Shown here: positions 7,260 through 13,593 of the stretch, piece by piece
Position numbering within the stretch: position 1 is the stretch's first letter
How the letters are laid out: every line of letters begins with the position of its first letter
DNA from: Bacillota bacterium
GTDB taxonomy: Bacteria; Bacillota; Clostridia; Christensenellales; Aristaeellaceae
Length of the DNA stretch: 18,913 nt
Assembly (NCBI GenBank): GCA_023459675.1
Contig: JAEWTC010000067.1
Location: forward strand, 1-18,913
Direction: 5' to 3'
Notes under the pieces: generated by a model
The model's input: the letters and a program-made list of their open reading frames with translations, nothing else
Databases searched by the model: none
What the model was told of the DNA's origin: nothing
Translations under genes and position numbers: made by a program

Positions 7260-8105
7260 ATGGCCAAGCACGGTTTGGGCAGAGGTTTGGATATCCTGCT
7301 CCCGCAGGCTGAAACGGCCGAGGATTCGCCGATACGGGAGATTCCAATTTCCGATATCGACCCAAGCCTATCCCAGCCCCGCAAATCGTTCGACCCCGAA
7401 GCGCTGGCACAGCTGGCCGAAAGCATTAAAAGCACAGGCCTATTGCAGCCCATTTTAGTTGTGATGCAGGGCGAACGGTATCGCATTGTTGCAGGTGAAC
7501 GCCGTTACCGGGCTTCCCGCCTCGCCGGCCTTCAGACAATCCCCTGCCTGATCCGCCAGTTCAGCGAAGCCGAACAACTGGAAGCGGCGCTGATCGAAAA
7601 CATTCAGCGCGAAGACCTCAACCCCATTGAGGAAGCGCAGGCGATTCAAAGCCTGATGACCCATTTCAGCTACACGCAGGACGAAGCCGCAAAGAAGCTT
7701 GGAAAAAGCCGGCCTGCGATTGCCAATATCCTTCGCTTGTTATCCCTCCCCGACCCCATCCGTCAGATGGTACTGAAGAACGAACTGAGCGCGGGGCACG
7801 CCCGTGTGCTTGCCGGCGTTCCCTCGGAAGCGCGCCAGCTGGATCTGGCTCATTTGTGTCTGCGCGACGGTTTGTCCGTGCGCAGGCTGGAGGAGCTGGC
7901 AAAGCAGCCGGTGCAAGCGGCGCCGCGGCAAAAGCCGCGTTCCCTGCCCACCGAGCTGAACGCGTTCAAGGAAACCCTGCGGGAGACGGTCGGCGTGAAA
8001 ACCGATGTGGTAGGCACGGCCAGGAAGGGCAAAATCATATTCTCCTACAATAGCGGCGAAGAACTGGATCACCTTTACGAAGTGTTTTCCAAGATCACCC
8101 GATAA
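7260..8105 (+). CDS. parB: Chromosome-partitioning protein ParB/Spo0J
   Basis: ParB binds parS, hydrolyses CTP, clamps around DNA and spreads to form the partition complex; it stimulates ParA. The 281 residues are the normal length. The N-terminal segment KHGLGRGLDILLP is the ParA-interacting region, including an arginine expected to trigger ATPase activity. The CTPase motifs are GERRYRA (79-85) and ENIQREDLNP (113-122). The helix-turn-helix region is about 138-160 (YTQDEAAKKLGKSRPAIANI), and a C-terminal dimerisation segment follows. AAGGAG lies seven bases before the ATG. The gene follows parA by 39 bases and is followed by a membrane VanY-like gene. No full parS consensus was found in the window. 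Confidence 0.95.
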   Translation: MAKHGLGRGLDILLPQAETAEDSPIREIPISDIDPSLSQPRKSFDPEALAQLAESIKSTGLLQPILVVMQGERYRIVAGERRYRASRLAGLQTIPCLIRQFSEAEQLEAALIENIQREDLNPIEEAQAIQSLMTHFSYTQDEAAKKLGKSRPAIANILRLLSLPDPIRQMVLKNELSAGHARVLAGVPSEARQLDLAHLCLRDGLSVRRLEELAKQPVQAAPRQKPRSLPTELNAFKETLRETVGVKTDVVGTARKGKIIFSYNSGEELDHLYEVFSKITR

Positions 8106-8141
8106 CGGAAGCAAGCGAGTTGGAAAGGACCGGTGACGAAA

Positions 8142-9323
8142 ATGACTGCACATTTCAACGCGAAGAAAAAGAAGGATCCCTACAAGATTTTCGTGCGGAT
8201 CACCATTGCCATTGCAGCCATTGCACTGGTTAGCCTCGGCGTTTTCTTCGTATGCAACATGCTGGTTGATTCCGAGTACAACGGCATTGTGGACCGGATT
8301 TACCAACAGAACATCGCGGATGAGCAGGCTTTTAACCTTGAGCTGGCCGCAATGCGCGAAAACGCCGCGCAGACGGTTCCGACGACGGACGTATCCACGA
8401 TGCCGGAACTGGAAAGCTGGGCCGCCACGCTGGAAGGCGTGAACTGGCGCATTGAGGACGAGGGCAGCGCCGGGCTTGAAAACACCAATACCGTGACCAT
8501 CAACAACACAACGCTCTGCGAAGGCGGTCTGATGCTGGTCAACGCATGGCACCCGCTGCCCGCGTACTTCGATATCACCAATCTGGTTGGCATCGGTTCG
8601 GCCAGCGGCTGGAAGATTCCGGTGACGGATTCCACCGTGCAGATTTTCCCGGACGCGCTGGCGGCCCTGCAGGCCATGTATGCCGACGCGACCACCGCCG
8701 GAATGGCGAATTACATCGTACGTGAAGGCTTCCGCTCAAACGAGCGTCAAACGGAGCTGTTCAACGCGCAGATGGACAAGCTCAGCAGCAAGTACTCGGG
8801 TACCATCTTAACGGAGGAAGCCAAGAAAACCGTGAACTTCCCCGGCACCAGCGAATATCAGACTGGGCTTTCCTTTCGCATGGGCCTGTACAACAAGGAG
8901 GATCCCGCGGTCGCCAAACAGTCGTTCCAGGAAACCCCGCAAGGCGCATGGTTTGCGGATAACTGCTGGAAGTACGGGGTGATTTTCCGCTTCCCGTCCG
9001 CGGATTATCCGAGTCCGTCCTGGGAAGACAAGTCCTACAAAACCGGCGTATCCATGCACCTGGATCTCTACCGGTACGTGGGCAAGCCGCACGCGGCCGC
9101 GATGAAAATCCTCGGTTACTGCCTGGAAGAGTATGTGGATTTCCTTATGACCCACCCGCACATCTCTATTTACGAGAACGACGTCCTGCGGTATGAAATC
9201 GTCCGTATCAACGTAACGGAACAGTCGGCGTACGATTTGCCCATCACCAGCCTGTCCAGCAATTACGTCGCAAGCATCGACAACATGGGCGGCATCGTGA
9301 TGGCCTATACCTACGGGTTCTGA
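8142..9323 (+). CDS. Membrane-anchored VanY-like protein with degraded active site
   Basis: A 393-residue protein with a basic N-terminus (KKKKDPYK), one transmembrane helix at about 17-40, about 150 residues without a recognised motif, and a C-terminal M15B-like domain. The domain aligns with copy 2: EGFRS (195-199) replaces SGYRS, PGTSEYQTGLSFRM replaces GASEHQTGFACDV, and VIFRFP aligns with FIIRYP. The zinc ligand His has become Tyr239 and the ligand Asp has become Arg246. The EPWH motif is also absent, with only SMHLDLYRYVG in its place. It is therefore probably a non-catalytic pseudoenzyme. AAAGGA suits ATG 8142 better than GTG 8133, which lies only three bases from it. The gene follows parB by 36 bases and shares the parAB transcript; a terminator follows. 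Confidence 0.8.
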   Translation: MTAHFNAKKKKDPYKIFVRITIAIAAIALVSLGVFFVCNMLVDSEYNGIVDRIYQQNIADEQAFNLELAAMRENAAQTVPTTDVSTMPELESWAATLEGVNWRIEDEGSAGLENTNTVTINNTTLCEGGLMLVNAWHPLPAYFDITNLVGIGSASGWKIPVTDSTVQIFPDALAALQAMYADATTAGMANYIVREGFRSNERQTELFNAQMDKLSSKYSGTILTEEAKKTVNFPGTSEYQTGLSFRMGLYNKEDPAVAKQSFQETPQGAWFADNCWKYGVIFRFPSADYPSPSWEDKSYKTGVSMHLDLYRYVGKPHAAAMKILGYCLEEYVDFLMTHPHISIYENDVLRYEIVRINVTEQSAYDLPITSLSSNYVASIDNMGGIVMAYTYGF

Positions 9324-9335
9324 ACCGGAGTAAGA

Positions 9336-9373
9336 GAACGCCCCGCTGTAAGTGCAGCGGGACGTTCTTTTTT
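9336..9373 (+). terminator. Rho-independent terminator of the parAB-vanY-like operon
   Basis: The stem GAACG-C-CCCGCTG (9336-9348) pairs with CAGCGGG-A-CGTTC (9355-9367), with one internal C/A mismatch and a 6-base loop. It is followed by six T residues (9368-9373) and lies 13 bases after the stop codon. Confidence 0.92.
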
Positions 9374-9406
9374 CGACTGCTGGCAAACTCTGTCTGGATG
9401 CGGGAT

Positions 9407-9517
9407 GATACCCTGTGTAAAGGCCACGAATGCTGGAAACCAAGCGTGGCGCAGGTCTGCGCGTACACAGAAGTATCTGTCGCCCACGCCATCGCGCAGG
9501 GGTGAACGCAGGCGTGA
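9407..9517 (+). ncRNA. Candidate structured RNA in the convergent intergenic region
   Basis: No convincing gene lies between 9374 and 9590. The sequence can fold as a branched RNA. GATAC (9407-9411) and CTGTGTA (9413-9419) pair with GTATC (9473-9477) and TACACAG (9464-9470), giving a 12-bp stem with a small internal loop. Inside it is a hairpin GCCACG/CGTGGC (9423-9428 with 9445-9450) and a short GCA/TGC hairpin (9451-9453 with 9458-9460). A third hairpin CACGCC/GGCGTG (9485-9490 with 9511-9516) follows. A terminator hairpin with T-run ends it at 9567 on the plus strand, so plus is preferred, but the pairing works on either strand. No promoter is evident and I do not recognise an RNA family. 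Confidence 0.4.
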
Positions 9518-9531
9518 CCTTTCCAATAAGC

Positions 9532-9567
9532 GAACAACCCGCTGCACAGGCAGCGGGTTGTTCTTTT
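9532..9567 (+). terminator. Perfect 14-bp terminator hairpin, possibly bidirectional
   Basis: GAACAACCCGCTGC (9532-9545), loop ACAG, then GCAGCGGGTTGTTC (9550-9563) and TTTT. The T-run is on the plus-strand side, so it would stop plus-strand transcripts. On the minus strand it lies 24 bases beyond the rplL stop and is followed by the weaker GCTTATT, so it may also end the rplJL transcript. It resembles the terminator at 9336-9373. Confidence 0.75.
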
Positions 9568-9590
9568 GCGCTGCTTTTCGCAGCCGGGAA

Positions 9591-9962
9591 TTACTTGATT
9601 TCGATGGTCGCGCCGACTTCGGCAAACTTGGCCTTGATCTTCTCGGCTTCTTCCTTGGAAGCGCCTTCCTTGACGGTCTTGGGAGCGCCTTCGACGAGGT
9701 CCTTGGCTTCCTTCAGGCCCAGGCCGGCCACCACTTCGCGGACAACCTTGATGACCTTGATCTTTTCCGCGCCGGCGTCCTTCAAGATGACGTCGAACTC
9801 GGTCTTCTCTTCCACAACGGCTGCGGCTGCGCCGGCTGCGGGAGCGGCAACCACGGCGGCCGCCGCGGATACGCCAAACTTCTCTTCCAATGCCTTGACC
9901 AGATCGTTCAGCTCAAGAATGGTCATTTTTTCGATTTCAGCGATAAATTCCTGATGGGTCAT
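9591..9962 (-). CDS. rplL: 50S ribosomal protein L7/L12
   Basis: The dimeric stalk protein that recruits translational GTPases to the 50S subunit. The N-terminal dimerisation segment (EIEKMTILELNDLVKALEEK) is followed by an alanine-rich hinge (about residues 32-50) and the conserved C-terminal domain with EKTEFDVILKDAGAEKIKVI and KEAKDLVEGAPK. At 123 residues it is of normal length. GGAGG lies eight bases before the ATG at 9962 but only two before an in-frame ATG at 9968, so the inner start is chosen. It follows rplJ by about 40 bases. rpoB, its usual downstream neighbour, is absent: the gene faces the parAB operon across a terminator region. Confidence 0.96.
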   Translation of the reverse strand: MTHQEFIAEIEKMTILELNDLVKALEEKFGVSAAAAVVAAPAAGAAAAVVEEKTEFDVILKDAGAEKIKVIKVVREVVAGLGLKEAKDLVEGAPKTVKEGASKEEAEKIKAKFAEVGATIEIK

Positions 9963-10003
9963 AATCATTTCCTCCGTTCAATTTCTGTTATGCAATGCGC
10001 TGT

Positions 10004-10507
10004 TTAGTTGTTCTCGGCCTTTTTCGTTGCGATCGCGTCAAGCACACGCACGAAGCCGCCGATACCGGACTGCAGACTGCCCAGCATGCGGGAGAGCAGT
10101 TCGTTCCGGGACGGTGTTTTGGCAAGTTCCTCCACCATCGCAGCGTTGAGGACTTCATGGCCCATCAACCCGCCCTTAATGGTGATTACCTTCGTTTTGG
10201 CAGCGCTGATAAACTCGAATGCTACCTTTGCGGGGGAAACGACGTCCTTCATGCCGAACGCGAATGCGGACGGGCCGCAAAGCACGTCATCAAGGCCTTC
10301 GACCTTGGAATCCGTAAGCGCGCGGCGTACGAGCGTGTTTTTCAGCACGCAGTAGTCCACGTTGGCTTCCCGGAACTTGGCGCGAAGTTCGGTTACCTGC
10401 TCAACAGTAATTCCCTTGTAGTCTACGACGACCACGCTTTGCGCTTGATCGAATTTCTGTTTGATTTGGGCAACTGTTTCTTTCTTCAGCTCAAGATTCT
10501 TGCTCAC
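10004..10507 (-). CDS. rplJ: 50S ribosomal protein L10
   Basis: L10 anchors the L7/L12 dimers to 23S rRNA and, in many bacteria, the L10-L12 complex represses its own mRNA by binding the leader. The 167-residue sequence shows the family features LELKKETVAQIKQKFDQAQS, VVVVDYKGITV, ELRAKFREANVDYCVLKNTL and a C-terminal helix (GGFVRVLDAIATKKAENN) that binds L12. The start is GTG at 10507 with AAGGAGG ten bases upstream. A two-codon ATG-GAG-TGA frame lies between and overlaps the GTG. The gene is preceded by its own promoter and an L10-type leader with attenuator, and is followed by rplL. rplK and rplA, the usual upstream neighbours, are not present. Confidence 0.96.
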   Translation of the reverse strand: MSKNLELKKETVAQIKQKFDQAQSVVVVDYKGITVEQVTELRAKFREANVDYCVLKNTLVRRALTDSKVEGLDDVLCGPSAFAFGMKDVVSPAKVAFEFISAAKTKVITIKGGLMGHEVLNAAMVEELAKTPSRNELLSRMLGSLQSGIGGFVRVLDAIATKKAENN

Positions 10508-10524
10508 TCCATTGGCACCTCCTT
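10504..10524 (-). promoter_or_regulatory. rplJ ribosome binding site with an overlapping two-codon ORF
   Basis: AAGGAGG occupies 10524-10518. Five bases later is ATG GAG TGA (10512-10504), an initiation codon with better spacing than the rplJ GTG at 10507. Its TGA overlaps that GTG. Ribosomes may initiate at either site, or terminate and restart at the GTG. Confidence 0.6.
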
Positions 10525-10544
10525 CTTGAAATCCTGTTTTATTT

Positions 10545-10573
10545 CAAAAAGAATACCCTTGCAGGCGCAAGGG
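10545..10573 (-). terminator. Attenuator terminator in the rplJL leader
   Basis: On the minus strand CCCTTGC (10573-10567), loop GCCT, GCAAGGG (10562-10556), then TATTCTTTTT. It lies between the L10 leader and the rplJ ribosome site, so read-through would be controlled. A second CCCTTGC at 10592-10586 could compete for the same GCAAGGG arm. Confidence 0.82.
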
Positions 10574-10683
10574 CGAACAAATGTCGCAAGGGATTTCTCC
10601 CGCCTTACACCTCGGCGAGTGAAGCTGCGCTTCGTTATGGCATGGCCACTCGCTGTCTTCGGCATAGGTTTCCAGATGAAACA
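10574..10683 (-). ncRNA. Ribosomal protein L10 leader (autoregulatory 5' UTR)
   Basis: The untranslated leader of rplJL contains the features I associate with L10 leaders: GCCGAAGACAGCGAGTGG in the 5' part and CACTCGCCGAGGTGTAAGG in the 3' part. GCGAGTG (minus 10653-10647) pairs with CACTCGC (10621-10615) to form the core stem. L10 or the L10-L12 complex is expected to bind it when in excess and favour the attenuator that follows. The call rests on remembered consensus, position before rplJ and the stem; a covariance-model match was not run. Confidence 0.85.
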
Positions 10684-10688
10684 TTCGC

Positions 10689-10717
10689 ATTATACAGGGT
10701 CATGCGGCATTTGTCAA
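10689..10717 (-). promoter_or_regulatory. Promoter of rplJ-rplL
   Basis: On the minus strand TTGACA (10717-10712) and TATAAT (10694-10689) are separated by 17 bases, a consensus sigma-A promoter. Transcription would begin near 10683, giving a leader of about 175 bases before rplJ. It begins 41 bases after the rhaA stop, with no clear terminator between. Confidence 0.93.
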
Positions 10718-10758
10718 TAAAATTACGGGTGATTGCGGGTCTGCTGCTGCTAATTTCT

Positions 10759-12006
10759 TTAGCGCAGCGCAAGCACGTCGTTCTCGTACTGCTGAACCAC
10801 GGAAAACCAAGCATCCTCCGCCGGTACGCCTTGACGTTTGCAGTATTCCTCCCATACGGCGCCTACGGGCATCATCTTCAGGGCTTCCTGCCTTGCCATA
10901 AGCTCCGTCCACTGCCCCGCCGTTTGAAGCTGCGCAAGCTGCCGGTGCGGCGTAAGCAGCGCCGTGAGGATTGCCTTTTGCATATTGCGTGTGCCGATCA
11001 CCCACGCGGCGACGCGGTTGATGGAGGCGTCGAAGAAATCCAGCCCGATGAGCGCCTTATCCAGCGCGTCGTTGCGAACAAGCTCGGCGGCGATTTCCTT
11101 CAGTTCGTCGTCCAGACGCACAACATGGTCGCTATCCCAGCGCACAGGGCGCGTGACGTGCAGCGGGATCCGGTCGAAATAGCAAAGCATCGCGGGAATT
11201 TTATCGCTGATCACCTCGGTGGGATGATAATGCCCGCTGTCCATTAAATCATAAATCCCCGGATGCGAGGCGGCATAGCCGAGGTAAAATTCCGAAGAGC
11301 CCACGGTGTAGGCTTCCACGCCGATTCCAAACACCTTGCTTTCCACGCAGTCGACCACGCCGGGAAGCTTCTGGGCAAAGATCTCGTCCAGGCTTTTTTG
11401 CAGCGTTTGCCTGGGCGACAGGCGGTCCGCCGGCACGTCCTTGAAGCCGTCGGGAATCCAGACGTTGCACAGGCAATGCGTGTTGAGCTCCCTGGCAAAA
11501 TACGCGGATATGCGCCGGCAGGCGATACCGTGCCGCACCCAGAAACCGCGGACCTCCTCATCGGGTGAGGACAGCGTAAGCCCGCCCTTGACCATCGGAT
11601 GGCTAAAGAACGTCGGGTTGAAATCAATGCCCAAGCCGAGCTTTTTGGCAAACTCCACCCACTTTGTAAAGTGTTCGGGCAGCAGCTGATCCCGGTCAAC
11701 TTTCCTGCCGTTTTCAAAGATCGCGTAGCAGGCGTGCAGGTTGATGCGTTTGGGTCCGCCGATCAGCGACGCGGCCTTGGCAAAATCCGCCATCAGTTCA
11801 TCCGGCGTACGGGCTTTGCCGATATAGTTACCGGTCGCCTGAATGCCGCCGGACAGCGCTTCGCCGGTGCTTTCAAACCCTCCTACATCGTCGCCCTGCC
11901 AGCAGTGGATGCTGATGGGCGTTTTGGAAAGCGCGGCGATTGCTTTTTCGGTATCGACGCCGATTGCCTGATATTGTTCTCTGGCCAGTGTATAGGATTG
12001 GTTCAT
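10759..12006 (-). CDS. rhaA: L-rhamnose isomerase
   Basis: Converts L-rhamnose to L-rhamnulose, the first step of the phosphorylating rhamnose pathway in the cytoplasm. The 415-residue product has the normal family length. Recognisable features are PISIHCWQGDDVGGFE near the N-terminus, LGIDFNPTFFSHP, SPDEEVRGFWVRHGIACRRI, the metal-site region LMDSGHYHPTEVISDKIPAM and SDHVVRLDDEL. The frame is open upstream through rhaB, but ATG 12006 has GGAGG seven bases before it, overlaps the rhaB stop (ATGA) and gives the standard N-terminus MNQSYTLAREQYQAIGVDTE. It is the second gene of a rhaBA operon; rhaD (rhamnulose-1-phosphate aldolase), a transporter and a regulator are not in the window. Confidence 0.95.
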   Translation of the reverse strand: MNQSYTLAREQYQAIGVDTEKAIAALSKTPISIHCWQGDDVGGFESTGEALSGGIQATGNYIGKARTPDELMADFAKAASLIGGPKRINLHACYAIFENGRKVDRDQLLPEHFTKWVEFAKKLGLGIDFNPTFFSHPMVKGGLTLSSPDEEVRGFWVRHGIACRRISAYFARELNTHCLCNVWIPDGFKDVPADRLSPRQTLQKSLDEIFAQKLPGVVDCVESKVFGIGVEAYTVGSSEFYLGYAASHPGIYDLMDSGHYHPTEVISDKIPAMLCYFDRIPLHVTRPVRWDSDHVVRLDDELKEIAAELVRNDALDKALIGLDFFDASINRVAAWVIGTRNMQKAILTALLTPHRQLAQLQTAGQWTELMARQEALKMMPVGAVWEEYCKRQGVPAEDAWFSVVQQYENDVLALR

Positions 12007-13439
12007 TGCGATGCCTCCGCATTTTTTTCTGTAATTTTCTGGATTGAAAAACTCGTTTTGATCAGCCGGCGCGCCGCCTGCAGATCCTCGATCTCGTTCA
12101 TCGCGATCATCTGCGCGATCAGGTTCCCAAGCGCCGTTCCTTCCGTTGGGCCTGCGTACACGGGAAGCCCCGTCACCTGCGCCGTGAGGTGGTTCAGGGT
12201 AGCGTTCTGGCTTCCTCCGCCTACGATGTTGACGGACGTAAAAGCCTTTCCGGTCAGCTTTTCCATTTCGCGGATGCTGTCGCGGTAGCACATCGCCAGG
12301 CTCAGCAGCACGCAGCGGAAAAGATCGCCGTCATCGGCAGGCGCGGGCGCCCCCCGTTCGGCAAGCGCGCGCAGCACTTCCGCGCGCATGCTCTCCGGCG
12401 CCAGAAAGCGGTTGTCAGCCGCGTCCACATAATCGGCATACTCCGAAGCCGCCGCCGCCGCCGCGATCTCTTCATAGGAGATTTTGACCGGCAGTTCCTT
12501 GCGGATGCTCTGGAGCATCCACATTCCCATGATATTCTTCAGATACCTGATGGTATTCTGATACCCCATCTCGTTGGTAAACCCGCTGCGCAGGCTTGCG
12601 GAATCGGCCTGCGGCCGCGTCAGCTCCGTGCCCAGCAGGCTCCACGTGCCACTGGACAGGAACACGGCCTTATCGTCCCGCGCGGGCACCGCCATAAACG
12701 CGCTGCCCGTATCGTGGGTTGCGGGTAAAAACACCTGCATATCAAACCCGATCTCATCGCGGATTTCCGGCAGCAACGGCCCAAGCGCCGATCCGGCTTT
12801 GACGATCGGCGTTGTAAACCAGGCCTCGGGCAGCTGCGCAGCCTTTAGCACTTCCTGGCTCCAGGTGCGGGTCTTCGCATCCAAAAGCGCGCCTGTGGAA
12901 AGGTTGGTCTCTTCGTGGGCTTTGATCCCGGTGAGGCGATAGCTCAGATACTCGGGCAGCAGCAGGAAATCCGCCACGGTCTGCGCAGTTTCCGGGTTCT
13001 CCTTCACGACCGCCATCAGCTGATACAACGTGTTGAACGGCAGCTTGGCAATCCCCGTAATCGCATAAAGCTGCGCGAATGACATCGTTTTCTCCAAATG
13101 AACATCCATGCCGTCTGTCCGATTGTCCCGGTAGGCTACGATCTCCCCGACGCGGTTCCCCGCGTGATCCAGCAGCGCGAAATCCACACCCCAGGTGTCG
13201 ATGCCCATGCTCACCGGGGTATAGCCCTGCACCGCACAGGCGCGCAGGCCGGCAATGACATGCGCAAACAGCGCGTCGGCATCCCAGCACAGGTGCTTCC
13301 CATTCATTTTTGCGCCGTTTTCAAAACGGTAAACTTCTTTTGTAATCAGCTTCCCATTATCGATGGCGCCCAGAATATGCCGGCCGCCGGATGCGCCGAT
13401 ATCAATCGCCAAATGGTAAACCGGTTGTTTCATGATCAT
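12003..13439 (-). CDS. rhaB: Rhamnulokinase
   Basis: An FGGY-family sugar kinase that phosphorylates L-rhamnulose on O-1 using ATP. The product is about 478 residues, normal for RhaB. Features in order are the N-terminal phosphate loop LAIDIGASGGRHILG, GIDTWGVDFALLD, AYRDNRTDGMD, HDTGSAFMAVPA, FLSSGTWSLLGTEL and the C-terminal ATP-binding segment NIVGGGSQNATLNHLTAQVT with GPTEGTALGN. The GASGGRH motif and direct coupling to rhaA distinguish it from xylulo- or glycerol kinases. The start is taken as ATG 13439, with GGAAG eight bases upstream; GTG 13445 and ATG 13433 are alternatives. It overlaps rhaA by four bases. A cre-like site lies upstream at 13503-13516. Confidence 0.94.
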   Translation of the reverse strand: MIMKQPVYHLAIDIGASGGRHILGAIDNGKLITKEVYRFENGAKMNGKHLCWDADALFAHVIAGLRACAVQGYTPVSMGIDTWGVDFALLDHAGNRVGEIVAYRDNRTDGMDVHLEKTMSFAQLYAITGIAKLPFNTLYQLMAVVKENPETAQTVADFLLLPEYLSYRLTGIKAHEETNLSTGALLDAKTRTWSQEVLKAAQLPEAWFTTPIVKAGSALGPLLPEIRDEIGFDMQVFLPATHDTGSAFMAVPARDDKAVFLSSGTWSLLGTELTRPQADSASLRSGFTNEMGYQNTIRYLKNIMGMWMLQSIRKELPVKISYEEIAAAAAASEYADYVDAADNRFLAPESMRAEVLRALAERGAPAPADDGDLFRCVLLSLAMCYRDSIREMEKLTGKAFTSVNIVGGGSQNATLNHLTAQVTGLPVYAGPTEGTALGNLIAQMIAMNEIEDLQAARRLIKTSFSIQKITEKNAEASQ

Positions 13440-13502
13440 CTTCACAACTTCCGATCATTTTTTGCGTATTCCGGTTCAAAGCGCATCAAAAAAGAAGGCA
13501 CG

Positions 13503-13516
13503 TGAAACCGTACGCA
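13503..13516. promoter_or_regulatory. Possible CcpA (cre) site upstream of rhaBA
   Basis: TGAAACCGTACGCA matches the cre consensus TGWAANCGNTNWCA at all but two defined positions. It lies about 65 bases upstream of rhaB, between the rubredoxin terminator and the rhamnose operon. Repression by catabolite control would fit a sugar operon, but no rhaBA promoter could be placed with confidence. Confidence 0.35.
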
Positions 13517-13542
13517 GCCACCGCACTTTGTGAATGCAACTG

Positions 13543-13574
13543 AAAATCATGGATCGGAAATACTCCCGATCCAT
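13543..13574 (-). terminator. Rho-independent terminator of the rubredoxin gene
   Basis: On the minus strand ATGGATCGG (13574-13566) pairs perfectly with CCGATCCAT (13557-13549) across an 8-base loop and is followed by GATTTT. It begins 20 bases after the rubredoxin stop and isolates rhaBA from that transcript. Confidence 0.85.
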
Positions 13575-13593
13575 GGCGGAATGGGGATCGCGT

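Noticed and set aside
6462..8105. Plasmid partition system
   Set aside because: The neighbours are chromosomal housekeeping genes (rdgB, isc, hflX, rplJL), there is no replication gene, and the ParA and ParB lengths fit the Soj/Spo0J type.
9405..10720. Two long plus-strand open frames opposite rplL and rplJ
   Set aside because: They are antisense to well-identified ribosomal protein genes and have low-complexity, non-family sequence.
13498..13513. Possible parS site containing CACGTGAAAC
   Set aside because: Only one half of the 16-bp parS palindrome is present; the left half does not match. It lies far from parAB and is better read as a cre-like site.
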